A stretch of 64,000 nt of DNA from Treponema sp. OMZ 787 (GCF_024181225.1 NZ_CP051198.1:2046001-2110000), one strand, 5' to 3'. Positions 25,956-34,804 are shown, numbered from the stretch's first letter. Numbers and translations are program-made. Notes: a model not told the origin generated them from the letters alone.

Positions 25956-27179
25956 TTATTTTTGTATGAGTCCGCTTAAAATTTTGCGGCAAGAACCTTC
26001 AACTCGTTTTGCAATCATTTCGTTTGATGAATTTGCAGGTATGCAAGTCGGTTTTCCTTTAATCTTTGCAAAATCGGCATCGGTCATACCGTACCAAAAA
26101 TGGAAATGAGATGGACTTCCGCCGGGGTTTGTAAAAGAAATTGTCTTAAACATTCCGGCATCTTTTTTATCCGTAAATACGGCCAATAAGCCGGGTTTTG
26201 CAGCATTTTCGGCAGTTCTCTTATAAGCTGCCCTGTAAATTTCTTTTCCGTCCTTATACATGACAAATTCGTTCTTTCCGTTCTCGGTAACAAATTCGAT
26301 GTGAGTATAAAGCTCTGTTGTTCCGTATGCTTTTTTCATTTCGGCAATGATTTCGGCCTTTGTAAAGTCTCCGCCCTTAGGATTTTTTCCGGCAAATTCT
26401 TTAATGATTTTGTCGTAAGCAGCATTAACTTCAGCACTTGTATTATCGTAAATTAAGGAGCTGTTCATCCATTTTCCTTCTTTAGCATAAACGGCAAAGG
26501 GTGCAGGAAGTTTGGCAGCACTATTTTCTATCGATTTTTTAAAATTTTCCAAAAGTTTTTCATTGCTTGTCGAACCTGCAACATAGGTAGGCCAATAAGA
26601 AGGATCGGCTTTTTTTACAAGAGTATCAATATTCGTTCCGCCGAATCTTACATGCCAGTGAACCTGTCCTCCGTCATGGCTATGAGGATGAGTACAGATC
26701 ATATACTTGGCCATAGTAAGTCCGCGTACATTTTTTACAGCCTCAAATGTTTCCCAAAAAGAACCTTCATAACCGGGCATAGGAACCTTGCCTAGATATT
26801 TATATTCGGCAACGATCTCTTTTTGTTTTCCGTCTGCATCAATAACGGTAAAACTTATCTTATTAGTCCCGTCAAATTTTACCCTTGCAAAAGGCGTCTT
26901 TCTTCTTCCTTCAATAGCATCTTTGATACCCTCTTGGGTATAATTTGAATTCTTTGATGCAGCTTCTTTGTATAATTCTTTCAAAGAAGGATCATTTTTT
27001 ACAACATCCACCGAAACCCATTCACCTTTCCAGGCAGCCAATTCCATTCCGGGAATAAGTTTTTCAACTTCAGCCTTAGCCGACTTAGCGGCTTCAGGCA
27101 TGGACTTACATGCAGTAAATGCTACCGCAACAGCAATCAAAATAAGTGCAATCTTTGCACCGATTTTTTTATTGGACAT
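25956..27179 (-). CDS. Lipoprotein with two ZinT-like metal-binding domains (copy 2)
   Basis: A 407-residue lipoprotein (lipobox FTACKS) built of two ZinT/YodA-like units. Unit 1 runs from WKGEWVSV to HWHVRFG and SYWPTYVAGS; unit 2 runs from EGKWMNSSLIY to HFHFWYG. Each has the ZinT order: W..G.W.S start, long helical middle, beta strands, and a C-terminal HxH that binds zinc in ZinT. Unit 1 also has a His cluster (HPHSHDGG). ZinT proteins bind periplasmic Zn/Cd/Ni. It is a paralogue of the neighbour at 27266. The start at 27179 follows AAGGAG by 6 bases. Being in a cobalamin-riboswitch operon, cobalt is a candidate ligand (inference). Confidence 0.78.
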   Translation of the reverse strand: MSNKKIGAKIALILIAVAVAFTACKSMPEAAKSAKAEVEKLIPGMELAAWKGEWVSVDVVKNDPSLKELYKEAASKNSNYTQEGIKDAIEGRRKTPFARVKFDGTNKISFTVIDADGKQKEIVAEYKYLGKVPMPGYEGSFWETFEAVKNVRGLTMAKYMICTHPHSHDGGQVHWHVRFGGTNIDTLVKKADPSYWPTYVAGSTSNEKLLENFKKSIENSAAKLPAPFAVYAKEGKWMNSSLIYDNTSAEVNAAYDKIIKEFAGKNPKGGDFTKAEIIAEMKKAYGTTELYTHIEFVTENGKNEFVMYKDGKEIYRAAYKRTAENAAKPGLLAVFTDKKDAGMFKTISFTNPGGSPSHFHFWYGMTDADFAKIKGKPTCIPANSSNEMIAKRVEGSCRKILSGLIQK

Positions 27180-27265
27180 AAACATCTCCTTAAAATAAAA
27201 TTATGACTAAATGCTGCCGATTTATATTTAAACAATCGGCAGCAATTTCATTTTTAATAACAGAA

Positions 27266-28477
27266 CTATTTTCCGGTTAATGCTGAAAGAGTTCTTTTTG
27301 CGGATCTTTCAATACCGCTAGCTCGGATATCGGCAGGAACATCTACCTTGTAACAGGTAGGGGTACCTCTCTGAGCAGCAATATCCTCTTCGGTTGCTCC
27401 GTACCACAAATGGAAGTGATAATTAGGAGCACCATGAACAACTACAAAGGATATAAGAGAGAATATTCCGGCATCTTTCTTTTCGGCTTTCATTGTCATA
27501 TAAGCCTTTGCCTTGCCGGGCGCAACTCTTACATAGTTTGATCTGAAGATTTCTTTCGAACCTTTAAAAACTATAAGCTCATTTTTTCCGTCTTTTATAT
27601 TAAACTCAAGATGAGTAAAATCTTTTAAACTGTCATCGCTTTTTTGCAATTCTGCAATAATTTCTGCTCTGGTAAAGTCTCCGCCCTTAGGATTTTTTCC
27701 TTCAAACTCTTTGATGAGCTTAGCATAGACATCCATAACCTCTTTGCTTGAATTTTCAAAAACAAGGAGACTATTGATCCACCTTCCGTGTTCTGCATAA
27801 GACTTAAAGGGAGCTGCATCCGTCCATTTAGGCATAGTTTCAATTGAAGATTCTGCACCCTTTAACATATCGTTCTTTTTTGTTGAGGCCGGAACAAAGG
27901 TAGGCCATGATTTTTCTCCGTTTATAAGCCAATCAAAACCGTAGTAGCCGAAACGAACATGCCAATGAACAGGACCATCTCCGTGTTGATGAGGAGGCAT
28001 AATAATCATATTTTTTACAGCCTGCAATTCTTTTCCTGGGTTTACCGCTTCAAACGTATACCAAAGTGAACCCTCATAACCGGGAACAGCCTTCGTACCC
28101 ATGTATTTGTATTCACATACTACATTGGATTTACTACCGTCTTTCTTCTGCATTGTAAGAGTAACCTTATTGGTACCGTTAAATTTCATAGCGGTTACAG
28201 AACTTCCATACATATCTTTGACGGCAGCCTTCAAACCGCCTTCAGTATAATAAGGCATTCCTTCAGCAGTCTTCTTATAGGCTGCATTCAATGACTCATC
28301 ATTCATTACCGTATAAGTAGAAACCCATTTACCTTTCCAAGCTGCAAGTTCTTGTCCTGCTACCAATTTATCGGGACTTACTTCCACTACAGCAGGCATA
28401 GACTTACATGCAGTAAATATAACTGCAAATGTAACCAAAATAAGTGCAATCTTTGCACCGATTCTTTTATTAACCAT
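27266..28477 (-). CDS. Lipoprotein with two ZinT-like metal-binding domains (copy 1)
   Basis: A 403-residue paralogue of the downstream gene, with nearly the same leader (NKRIGAKIALILV, lipobox FTACKS) and the same two-unit plan: WKGKWVST ... HWHVRFGYYG ... WPTFVPAS, then HGRWINSLLVF ... YHFHLWYG ... RGTPTCYKV. The His-rich loop in unit 1 is PPHQHGDGPVHWH. A tandem gene duplication is evident, and the shared signal sequence region is the best conserved part. AAAGGAG precedes the ATG at 28477 by 8 bases; the frame also allows a TTG two codons earlier. The role in metal capture at the outer face of the inner membrane or the outer membrane is inferred. Confidence 0.78.
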   Translation of the reverse strand: MVNKRIGAKIALILVTFAVIFTACKSMPAVVEVSPDKLVAGQELAAWKGKWVSTYTVMNDESLNAAYKKTAEGMPYYTEGGLKAAVKDMYGSSVTAMKFNGTNKVTLTMQKKDGSKSNVVCEYKYMGTKAVPGYEGSLWYTFEAVNPGKELQAVKNMIIMPPHQHGDGPVHWHVRFGYYGFDWLINGEKSWPTFVPASTKKNDMLKGAESSIETMPKWTDAAPFKSYAEHGRWINSLLVFENSSKEVMDVYAKLIKEFEGKNPKGGDFTRAEIIAELQKSDDSLKDFTHLEFNIKDGKNELIVFKGSKEIFRSNYVRVAPGKAKAYMTMKAEKKDAGIFSLISFVVVHGAPNYHFHLWYGATEEDIAAQRGTPTCYKVDVPADIRASGIERSAKRTLSALTGK

Positions 28478-28556
28478 AAACAAAACTCCTTTAAGTTAAT
28501 AAGTTAAATATGTCTAACATTTAATTCAAGAGAATTCAGAATTAAAGCAAGTTAGT

Positions 28557-28739
28557 CTACTTTTTTTCTTCCGCAGAGCAGCCGCAGCATCCGCAACCGC
28601 AGCCGCTCTTAGGATTGATGTTTTTTTCTCCGCAGCTGCAGGCTGAAGCCTTACCCTTAAATATCCTGTAATATTTACGGATGAGTAAGACAACAACACC
28701 TGCAACTATGGAAATAGTCAAGACCATTCCTAATGTCAT
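28557..28739 (-). CDS. FeoB-associated Cys-rich membrane protein
   Basis: The 60-residue product has one membrane helix (about residues 3-20), a basic stretch (RKYYRIFKGK) and a Cys-rich tail with seven Cys (34, 36, 47, 49, 51, 52, 54), the plan of the small FeoB-associated Cys-rich proteins. Such proteins usually lie next to feoB and may handle ferrous iron or an Fe-S cluster at the cytoplasmic mouth. Here it is not in the feo operon but in the adjacent cobalamin-riboswitch operon, 11 bases after the DUF4198 gene. AAGGA lies 8 bases before the ATG. Confidence 0.82.
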   Translation of the reverse strand: MTLGMVLTISIVAGVVVLLIRKYYRIFKGKASACSCGEKNINPKSGCGCGCCGCSAEEKK

Positions 28740-28750
28740 AAGGACATTCC

Positions 28751-29569
28751 TTATTTTACAGGCATTGCCTCAATCCAGAGTACGGCATCCTGAGAAAGTT
28801 CTTTACCGGCAAATTTCTTGGCTCTTCCTGCTCCTAAAGCAGCAAAGCCCCAATAACCGGCCTTATGTGGAACAAAGGAGAAAACACCGTTTTTATCTGC
28901 AAGAATAATAGTTGCAGCAGCCTCGGTTTTAGCTTTATCGCCGAATTTGCTTGCCTTCATATCTACATCAAAGTTAATATATTCAACTTCAATTTCAGCA
29001 TTGGGAACGGGCTTACCTTTTGAATCTACAACAACTCCTCTAAAAATGCCTCCTACCCAAACATCATAGGGCTTTACCAAGGGCATAATTTCGGGGTAAC
29101 CTTCAGCACATCTTGCACTCCAATCAGTATCAAGACCGGCCTTATTTATAAACACCTTGGTAATCTGCTGGATATATGCATCCTCGGCACCTTCATAGTA
29201 AGGATGGGGAACAGCGATAAGAGCCCAGTCTCCGCCTCCTCTAAAACCGTTATCTTTATTCAAGGTAAGATCATAAGCCGAAGCTGTATTTTCGGAAGTT
29301 GTAAACTGTGTTTTCTTTAGTGAGGGCATCAGGTCCTGCATCTTTTCTTTATGAATAGAAAAGAATTTTTCAAAACCTTTAATTTCACCGGCTTCGTTTT
29401 TACCGATGTCCATTGTATGGCCGGATTCGGCAGGATGGGTAAAAACAATCTTAAAATCAACAGAGTTGCCTTCAACGATTGAAGTCGGGGTATAAATCAT
29501 TTGAAAGTGAGCAAATGAAGCCATAGCTACAAAGAATAAAAGTAAAACTATTCCTGTAATTTTTTTCAT
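28751..29569 (-). CDS. DUF4198-type periplasmic protein, first gene after cobalamin riboswitch
   Basis: The 272-residue product has a signal peptide ending ASFAHFQ, so the mature N-terminus would carry His. The DUF4198 pattern is seen in SVDFKIVFTHP, MDIGKN, GFRGGGDWALIAVPHPYYE, YIQQITKVFIN and an Ig-like domain (GVVVDSKGKPVPNAEIEVEYIN). DUF4198 proteins accompany Ni/Co uptake systems in other bacteria. It is a close paralogue of the 339-residue protein at 30128, which has an extra C-terminal membrane helix. This copy ends at AMPVK and is soluble. It is the first gene of the riboswitch-controlled operon. Confidence 0.82.
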   Translation of the reverse strand: MKKITGIVLLLFFVAMASFAHFQMIYTPTSIVEGNSVDFKIVFTHPAESGHTMDIGKNEAGEIKGFEKFFSIHKEKMQDLMPSLKKTQFTTSENTASAYDLTLNKDNGFRGGGDWALIAVPHPYYEGAEDAYIQQITKVFINKAGLDTDWSARCAEGYPEIMPLVKPYDVWVGGIFRGVVVDSKGKPVPNAEIEVEYINFDVDMKASKFGDKAKTEAAATIILADKNGVFSFVPHKAGYWGFAALGAGRAKKFAGKELSQDAVLWIEAMPVK

Positions 29570-29865
29570 ATAAAACTCCTATACATATTCTAGTCTAAAG
29601 ACTCATTATCTAAGTTCAAAAAAAGATAGAGTAAAAAGGCACCCCTTAAAACTCACGGATAAATCTTTTTTCGAATTTAAATGTAAATTATCGCTGACAA
29701 TCTATATTATTTCTTAAAAAAAAGCAAGCCCTCCAATAAAAATTTATAGGAAACTCTTAATTAAAAATACACGGAGAATAAATAAAGAAAAAACGAAAAA
29801 CATGGATAGAGTTATATAATAATTAGTTTTCCGATTTTCCTTCCCTCCGAAGGATTCGTAACACA
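29570..29865 (-). other. Long leader between riboswitch and first gene
   Basis: About 296 bases, AT-rich. Near the riboswitch is TCCTTCGGAGGGAAGGA, a potential hairpin. Further down a run GCTTGCTTTTTTTT could be part of a terminator-like structure at about 29720, but I cannot fold it with certainty. No convincing coding frame is present. AGGAG lies 7 bases before the ATG at 29569. Confidence 0.4.
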
Positions 29866-30025
29866 AATAGGCAGGTCTCCTGACTTATGATTTAAAGTTT
29901 ATCGCCTTCCCATATTAACAGTGGCTCATGCTTCTAACCATATAAATAAATTAAAAGCATTATGATAAACAAACTCAATTACAGTAGCGGGGGCTGTGCA
30001 GGTTTTTCACCTGTTTCCCTTTTAA
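29866..30025 (-). promoter_or_regulatory. Cobalamin riboswitch (adenosylcobalamin-type aptamer)
   Basis: Read on the minus strand it has the core elements in order: GGGAAACAGGTG, AAACCTGCACAGCCCCCGCTACTGTAA (the B12 box region), GAAGCATGAGCCACTG, GGGAAGGCG, and GTCAGGAGACCTGCC. This is the standard cobalamin aptamer. It lies just after the feo-operon terminator and about 300 bases before the DUF4198 gene, so the downstream five-gene operon should be repressed when cobalamin is plentiful. Confidence 0.95.
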
Positions 30026-30082
30026 TCTTAAAATTATTTAAGAACCTTATTTGACTATAACCTCGAGAATGATTATAAACAT

Positions 30083-30120
30083 TTTAAAAAAAAAGCCAAG
30101 CCCCCAAAGAGGCTCGGCTT
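30083..30120 (-). terminator. Terminator of the feo operon
   Basis: On the minus strand AGCCGAGCC ... GGCTTGGCT followed by a run of T. It separates the feo operon from the riboswitch. Confidence 0.85.
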
Positions 30121-30127
30121 TTATTAC

Positions 30128-31147
30128 CTACTTGTTTTCGGCCTTATCCGAAATCTTTTTAAATATAGGAGGCCATGCAAACATAACCACAAAGAGTAAA
30201 ATTACGATAATCAAGGCAGCAGGAGAAAAGCCATCCTTAGGACCGGCTTTTTCAGGTTTTGCGGCTTCAGCAGCAGGAGCTTGGGCAACAGGCATAACAG
30301 CCTCTTCTGAAGCATCTTCAATCTTACTAACCTCAAACCAGATAACGGCATCCTGAGAAAGTTCCTTGCCGGAGAATTCCTTTTCCTTACCTACACCGAG
30401 GGCGGCAAAGCCCCAATATCCGGGACAGGGAGGAATAAATTCGAAAACGCCTGTATTATCGGCCATTATCATACCGGCACCGGATTTTTGCAGCTTGGGT
30501 TCTCCGGTAAATTTCTTGTTTGCCATATCAACATCATAGTTCATATTTTCAAATTCAACCTGAGCATAGGGCACGGGATTTCCTTCGGAGTCCAGAACAA
30601 GGGCACGAATAACGCCGCCCTCCCAGATTTCATAAGGCTTTACCAAAGGCAGTATCTCGGGATAACCTTCGGCAATCCTCGACTGCCAATCGGTTGAAAG
30701 TCCGGCCTTATTAATAAATACCTTTGTTATCTGCTGAATATATCCGTCATCTGCCGCTTCAAAATAAGGATGAGGAACAGCAACCAAGCCCCAGTCTCCT
30801 CCTCCCTTAAAGCCTGTATCCTTATTAAACTCAAATGTATATGCAAAGGCCTTGTTTTCTAAGGATTCAAATTCTCCTTTTTTTAAAAAGGACATTAAAT
30901 CGGTCTTGGCTTCTTTATGAACGGAATAAAATTCTTTTAAACCCTTGACTTCTCCGGCTTCATTCTTACCTATATCCATTGTAAGCCCAGACTCAAATGG
31001 GTGGGTAAAAGAAATTATAAAATCAACCTTATTATTTGAATCTTCTATTATGGAAGACGGAGTATAAATAATCTGAAAGTGAGCAAAAAGGCTCAAAGCC
31101 GTACAGCATAGCAATACGGAAAAGAATAACTTTTTCACTTTTGACAC
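30128..31147 (-). CDS. DUF4198-type protein with C-terminal membrane anchor
   Basis: The 339-residue paralogue of the 28751 product: signal peptide ending LSLFAHFQ, then DFIISFTHP, MDIGKN, GFKGGGDWGLVAVPHPYFE, YIQQITKVFINKAG and ALVLDSEGNPVPYAQVEFENMN. An added Ala/Glu/Pro-rich linker (about 275-305) and a membrane helix (ALIIVILLFVVMFAWPPIF) anchor it. It starts directly after the 31148 gene stops. Together with that protein it likely forms a membrane-bound periplasmic complex serving FeoB; the function is inferred. Confidence 0.82.
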   Translation of the reverse strand: MSKVKKLFFSVLLCCTALSLFAHFQIIYTPSSIIEDSNNKVDFIISFTHPFESGLTMDIGKNEAGEVKGLKEFYSVHKEAKTDLMSFLKKGEFESLENKAFAYTFEFNKDTGFKGGGDWGLVAVPHPYFEAADDGYIQQITKVFINKAGLSTDWQSRIAEGYPEILPLVKPYEIWEGGVIRALVLDSEGNPVPYAQVEFENMNYDVDMANKKFTGEPKLQKSGAGMIMADNTGVFEFIPPCPGYWGFAALGVGKEKEFSGKELSQDAVIWFEVSKIEDASEEAVMPVAQAPAAEAAKPEKAGPKDGFSPAALIIVILLFVVMFAWPPIFKKISDKAENK

Positions 31148-31687
31148 CTACCTTTTTTGTTTTTTAAACAGGAAGACAATTAGTACCGAATTTATCACGG
31201 CAAGCACAAGGGCTAAAATTGCCGTAAAAGAGGGACCGACAGCGGGCATTGCCGAAACGGTATCCATGGGAACCCATCCTACGGAACCGGCAGCAGCAAC
31301 AGGTTTTTGTGCCGGAGCAGCCTCTGCAGGAGCTTCGTTTCCGCTTGCCGATGCATCAGCAGCCTGACTGCCGAAACCGCCTGCGGGCTCAGGTCCTTCC
31401 TTTACAATAATATGACCGGGACCTGCATCAAATGTTACAGTATACGGAACACTCGGAATAGGCAGATTGAGTTCGCCTACATCGGGGAATTCTCCTTCCC
31501 AGATTTTTTGACCTGTAGCTTTATCGGTAAGATAAAGTTTAACTCCGGCAGCAGTAGCTCCGTTTGAAAATCCGCCTTGAACATAGATAGTTCCGTCGCC
31601 GTTATCCTCAACAGTCAATAGGGGCGAATGTGCAAAAAGCAGGATAGAACACATCATCAAAATAAATACAATGCTTATTTTTTTCAT
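31148..31687 (-). CDS. Membrane-anchored GGFS-family protein of the feo operon
   Basis: The 179-residue product has a signal peptide ending LLFAHSPLL, a beta-rich domain with DNGDGTIYVQGGFSNGATAAG and TFDAGPGHIIV, an Ala/Pro/Glu linker and a C-terminal membrane helix (FTAILALVLAVINSVLIVFLF). It is the longer relative of the 25535 product. This pattern, with the mature N-terminal His and a small Ig-like domain, recalls NikL-type accessory proteins found with DUF4198 (NikK-like) proteins in Ni/Co uptake; that link is inference. It lies 34 bases after feoB and directly before the anchored DUF4198 gene. Confidence 0.78.
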   Translation of the reverse strand: MKKISIVFILMMCSILLFAHSPLLTVEDNGDGTIYVQGGFSNGATAAGVKLYLTDKATGQKIWEGEFPDVGELNLPIPSVPYTVTFDAGPGHIIVKEGPEPAGGFGSQAADASASGNEAPAEAAPAQKPVAAAGSVGWVPMDTVSAMPAVGPSFTAILALVLAVINSVLIVFLFKKQKR

Positions 31688-31721
31688 TTATATAACTCCT
31701 CTAAAATTTATAATTTAAAAA

Positions 31722-34556
31722 TCAAAAACCGAACAATCTTCCCAACTGGAATACAAGGACGGCAACCAGAGAGCTTAGCACTACAGGATATAGAACACTG
31801 AACAAGGTCCAGCCTACACTTTGAGTCTCGGTCTTTGTTGCCATAACGGTAGCAATACAGGGCGGGAAGAGAGCAATCAAAATCATAATGGTAAGACCGT
31901 CTAAGGGGGTCAACCCCGTTTCCTTATCCTGAATGCGGGCTTCCAAAACCTTGCCCGAATCCTCGCTTGCAGACTCGACACTGTAAATAGTACCCAAGGT
32001 AGAAACAAGGGCTTCTTTTGCAGCGAAAGAACCTAAAATAGCAATGTTTACCTTCCAGTCAAAACCTGCATATTTTGTGACTGGTTCCATAGCCTTTCCA
32101 AGATAACCCAAAATAGAATTTTCCAAGGTTTCTTTTCGCAGCTGTACAGATATAAGTTTTAAATCGGCACTTGCAGGGCGTATAGCCTTTGCTGCGGCAG
32201 CGGCCTCAGAATCGATTACGGTTGTGCCTGAAATTTTTATCTTTCCGGTTCTGACAAGGGCAAAAAAGTAAGGATTGAGCTTTTGCCAATAAGCATAAAA
32301 GGAAGCCTTTAAAATAGGCTTTTGAAATTCTTGAGCACCATCATAAGCCTTATCAAAATCTTTTTTTGCAGCAGAATACATATCAAGGTAGTTTTTAAAA
32401 GCACCTATATTGCTGCCGAGTTCGATTTTTCCCTTTAAGGCTATTTTTGTAAATTCGGGATTTTGTAAAAAAAGCCTGTTTACATTTCTTTCCGTCCCCT
32501 TAGCTCCGCCGAACCAATTTAAGGCATCATATAGATAAAGCTTTTCGTTTAAACGCTGGAATTCTATAAAACCTTTCTCGGAAGCAAAATATTGGGAATA
32601 TGAATTATTTAGTTTTCCTGCAAAGTCCTGAATATAGGCTTCTTTTTTTGCTTCGTATTGAGCGGTTTTTTCCGTGTTCAAAGATGGAAAGTTTACACCC
32701 GCCCAGATTATAACCGAAACGGCTACTACTGTAGTCGCAACTTTTTTTATAAAACTCCATAAGCGTTCAAAGGTGCGGATTAAAACGCCTCTTAAAGTCG
32801 GCATATTATAAGCCGGAAGCTCCAAAACAAAGGGTTCGGGCCTGCCGTGAACAACATAGAGGCTGAAATATTTTGCAACAATCAAGGCCACAATCAAAGT
32901 AAAGAATGAAATTCCGCCCAGCACTATCCATTGATAGCTTGTAAAAAATATTCCCGTAATTAAAACATAAAAGGGAATCTTTGCCATACAGTTAAGCAGA
33001 GGCAAGATTAGGATAGTTACCAAGCGGGACTTATCGTCACGGATTGTTCTTGTGGACATAACACCGGGAACAACACAGCCCCCCATTATAACGCCAGACA
33101 AAATCATAGGAAGGGTTGACTGTCCGTGTAAACCGAACTTGCGTAAAACCCTGTCCATGATAAAGGCAAGACGGGCCATGTATCCGACATCTTCCAAAAA
33201 GGCTATTAAGGCAAATAAGCAGAAAAAGATGGGCACATAGTTTAGAATCATTATTGCACCGTCAATTATTCCGCTTAAAAATAGGCCTCTCAAAGGACCT
33301 TCGTTTATAAGGCCGTCAGGATAAATAAGCTGAGACACTATCGTGCGTACAAATTTAAATATCGGGAAAACCTTATCGGTCATCTTATAACCCAAAACTA
33401 CGGTTATCCAATAAAAGACCAAAACTAGCTCGACCAAGATCAAAAGACCGTAAACCTTGTGACAAAGAACCTTATCGATCCTGTCGGTCGAGTTTATACT
33501 GCCTGAGCCTCCTTTGGTATAGATAATAGCGGCACCTCCGGTAAAGGCAAGAGCTCCGGTTATGCTAAGGACCAAGCGGAGAATGTTGTTTGCAAATATC
33601 TGAATCGGCAAAAGCAAAAAGAGCGAATCCAAAATCTCATAAGTTACAAAACAAAGAATAATGGCGGCAACAGCCTCGGAAACCTTTCTTTTAATGTTTA
33701 AGGTCTCGACGGCTTTTTGTTCAAGCTCTTTTTTTGAAACCGCAGCTTCAACAATTTTTTTTGCAGCAGCCGAGCGTGCAAGGGCTATTTCTATTTCAAA
33801 ACTATGCTTATGCTTTTCCTTGTGCTCCGCTTCAATTTCCTTTATAAAATTTAAAACGGAATCAAAGTTTGTAAAATTTTTACCCTCCTCCTCGATAACC
33901 GCTGCATCCTTTTCACAAAGCTTGATTGCAAGCCATCTTAGAGGAATCGAGAAAAGATCATCCTTTGCAGAAGCCCTTAATTTTTCGACAATCTTTTCCA
34001 AATAGGATTCCATGTCCTTACCATAGGTAAGCATAAAGGGTTTTTGAGGTTCAGAGCTTTCAGCCGTTCTCGAAATAAGTTCTTTTAATTCGTTTACTTT
34101 TTCTTTTTTCTTGGCTGAACCCGCGATTATAGGAATCCCTAACAGGGATGACACCTTGTCTACATCAATTTGAAGACCTGAATTTTTTGCAGAATCCATC
34201 TTGTTTAAATACATAACAATGGGGCAATTCATCTCCAAAAGCTGAAATGTAAGATAAAGATGTCTTTCCAAATTTGAGGCATCGGCAATGTTTACTAAAA
34301 GCTCAGGTTTTTCACGCAGAATAAAATTGCGGGTTACTCTTTCTTCAGGCGAATAAGAAGTAAGGCTGTAAGTACCCGGCAAGTCGGTAATAAAAACCGA
34401 CTGATCAAGGGCAAAATACTCTCCCGTTTTTTTCTCTACTGTGATGCCCGGATAGTTTGCAACATGCTGATGAGCTCCCGTCATCATGTTAAATAGGGTT
34501 GACTTGCCGGAGTTAGGCTGACCGGCAAAAGCAATATTTATTTTTTCTTTTTTCAT
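31722..34556 (-). CDS. feoB: FeoB-type metal transporter GTPase, enlarged
   Basis: A 944-residue ferrous-iron transporter. The N-terminal G domain has GQPNSGKST, a VANYPGITVEKKTG switch I, ITDLPGTYSL and YLNKMD. The membrane part has both gates (GGCVVPGVMSTRT with Cys; ILPLLNCMAKIPFYVL) and FAAKEALVSTLGT. Usual FeoB is about 700-770 residues. The extra length comes from an insertion of about 190 residues between NFPSL and ENSILGYLGK, likely periplasmic, and an added pair of membrane helices (AAIILCFVTYEILDSL and IFANNILRLVLSITGA region) before the DRIDKVL element. It lies 3 bases after feoA. Metal specificity is not proven. Confidence 0.9.
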   Translation of the reverse strand: MKKEKINIAFAGQPNSGKSTLFNMMTGAHQHVANYPGITVEKKTGEYFALDQSVFITDLPGTYSLTSYSPEERVTRNFILREKPELLVNIADASNLERHLYLTFQLLEMNCPIVMYLNKMDSAKNSGLQIDVDKVSSLLGIPIIAGSAKKKEKVNELKELISRTAESSEPQKPFMLTYGKDMESYLEKIVEKLRASAKDDLFSIPLRWLAIKLCEKDAAVIEEEGKNFTNFDSVLNFIKEIEAEHKEKHKHSFEIEIALARSAAAKKIVEAAVSKKELEQKAVETLNIKRKVSEAVAAIILCFVTYEILDSLFLLLPIQIFANNILRLVLSITGALAFTGGAAIIYTKGGSGSINSTDRIDKVLCHKVYGLLILVELVLVFYWITVVLGYKMTDKVFPIFKFVRTIVSQLIYPDGLINEGPLRGLFLSGIIDGAIMILNYVPIFFCLFALIAFLEDVGYMARLAFIMDRVLRKFGLHGQSTLPMILSGVIMGGCVVPGVMSTRTIRDDKSRLVTILILPLLNCMAKIPFYVLITGIFFTSYQWIVLGGISFFTLIVALIVAKYFSLYVVHGRPEPFVLELPAYNMPTLRGVLIRTFERLWSFIKKVATTVVAVSVIIWAGVNFPSLNTEKTAQYEAKKEAYIQDFAGKLNNSYSQYFASEKGFIEFQRLNEKLYLYDALNWFGGAKGTERNVNRLFLQNPEFTKIALKGKIELGSNIGAFKNYLDMYSAAKKDFDKAYDGAQEFQKPILKASFYAYWQKLNPYFFALVRTGKIKISGTTVIDSEAAAAAKAIRPASADLKLISVQLRKETLENSILGYLGKAMEPVTKYAGFDWKVNIAILGSFAAKEALVSTLGTIYSVESASEDSGKVLEARIQDKETGLTPLDGLTIMILIALFPPCIATVMATKTETQSVGWTLFSVLYPVVLSSLVAVLVFQLGRLFGF

Positions 34557-34559
34557 ATT

Positions 34560-34784
34560 CTAAACTTCTTTTACAATGATTTTTTTAGCTTCGTCCTTAC
34601 GGACTGCTACAAGCGAACCGCAGATTGAAATATCAAAAGGATCTAAAAGGGGGGCTTTTCTTACAACCGAAACTTCAGCTCCGGGAGTAAACCCTAAACT
34701 TATAAGTCTTTGTAAGGTCATTCCGGAAATCTCAAGGTCTTCGATTATTCCTTTTTTCCCCTGCTCCAATTCATCAAGAGTCAT
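34560..34784 (-). CDS. feoA: FeoA-family protein
   Basis: The 74-residue SH3-like protein follows the FeoA pattern: LDELEQGKKGIIEDL, MTLQRLISLGFTPGAEVSVVRKAPLLDP, ISICGSLVAVRKDEAKKIIV. FeoA modulates FeoB GTPase activity from the cytoplasm. AGGAGG precedes the start. It sits between a second FeoA-like gene and feoB, 3 bases from feoB. Confidence 0.92.
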   Translation of the reverse strand: MTLDELEQGKKGIIEDLEISGMTLQRLISLGFTPGAEVSVVRKAPLLDPFDISICGSLVAVRKDEAKKIIVKEV

Positions 34785-34804
34785 TTAAACCTCCTTTACC
34801 GTAT

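Noticed and set aside
27625-27858. 77-codon frame inside the ZinT-like gene
   Set aside because: Out-of-frame shadow of a gene with clear domain structure.
29740-29800. Short hydrophobic frame in the riboswitch leader
   Set aside because: About 19 codons, no ribosome-binding site, and AT-rich sequence gives Phe/Leu/Ile by chance.
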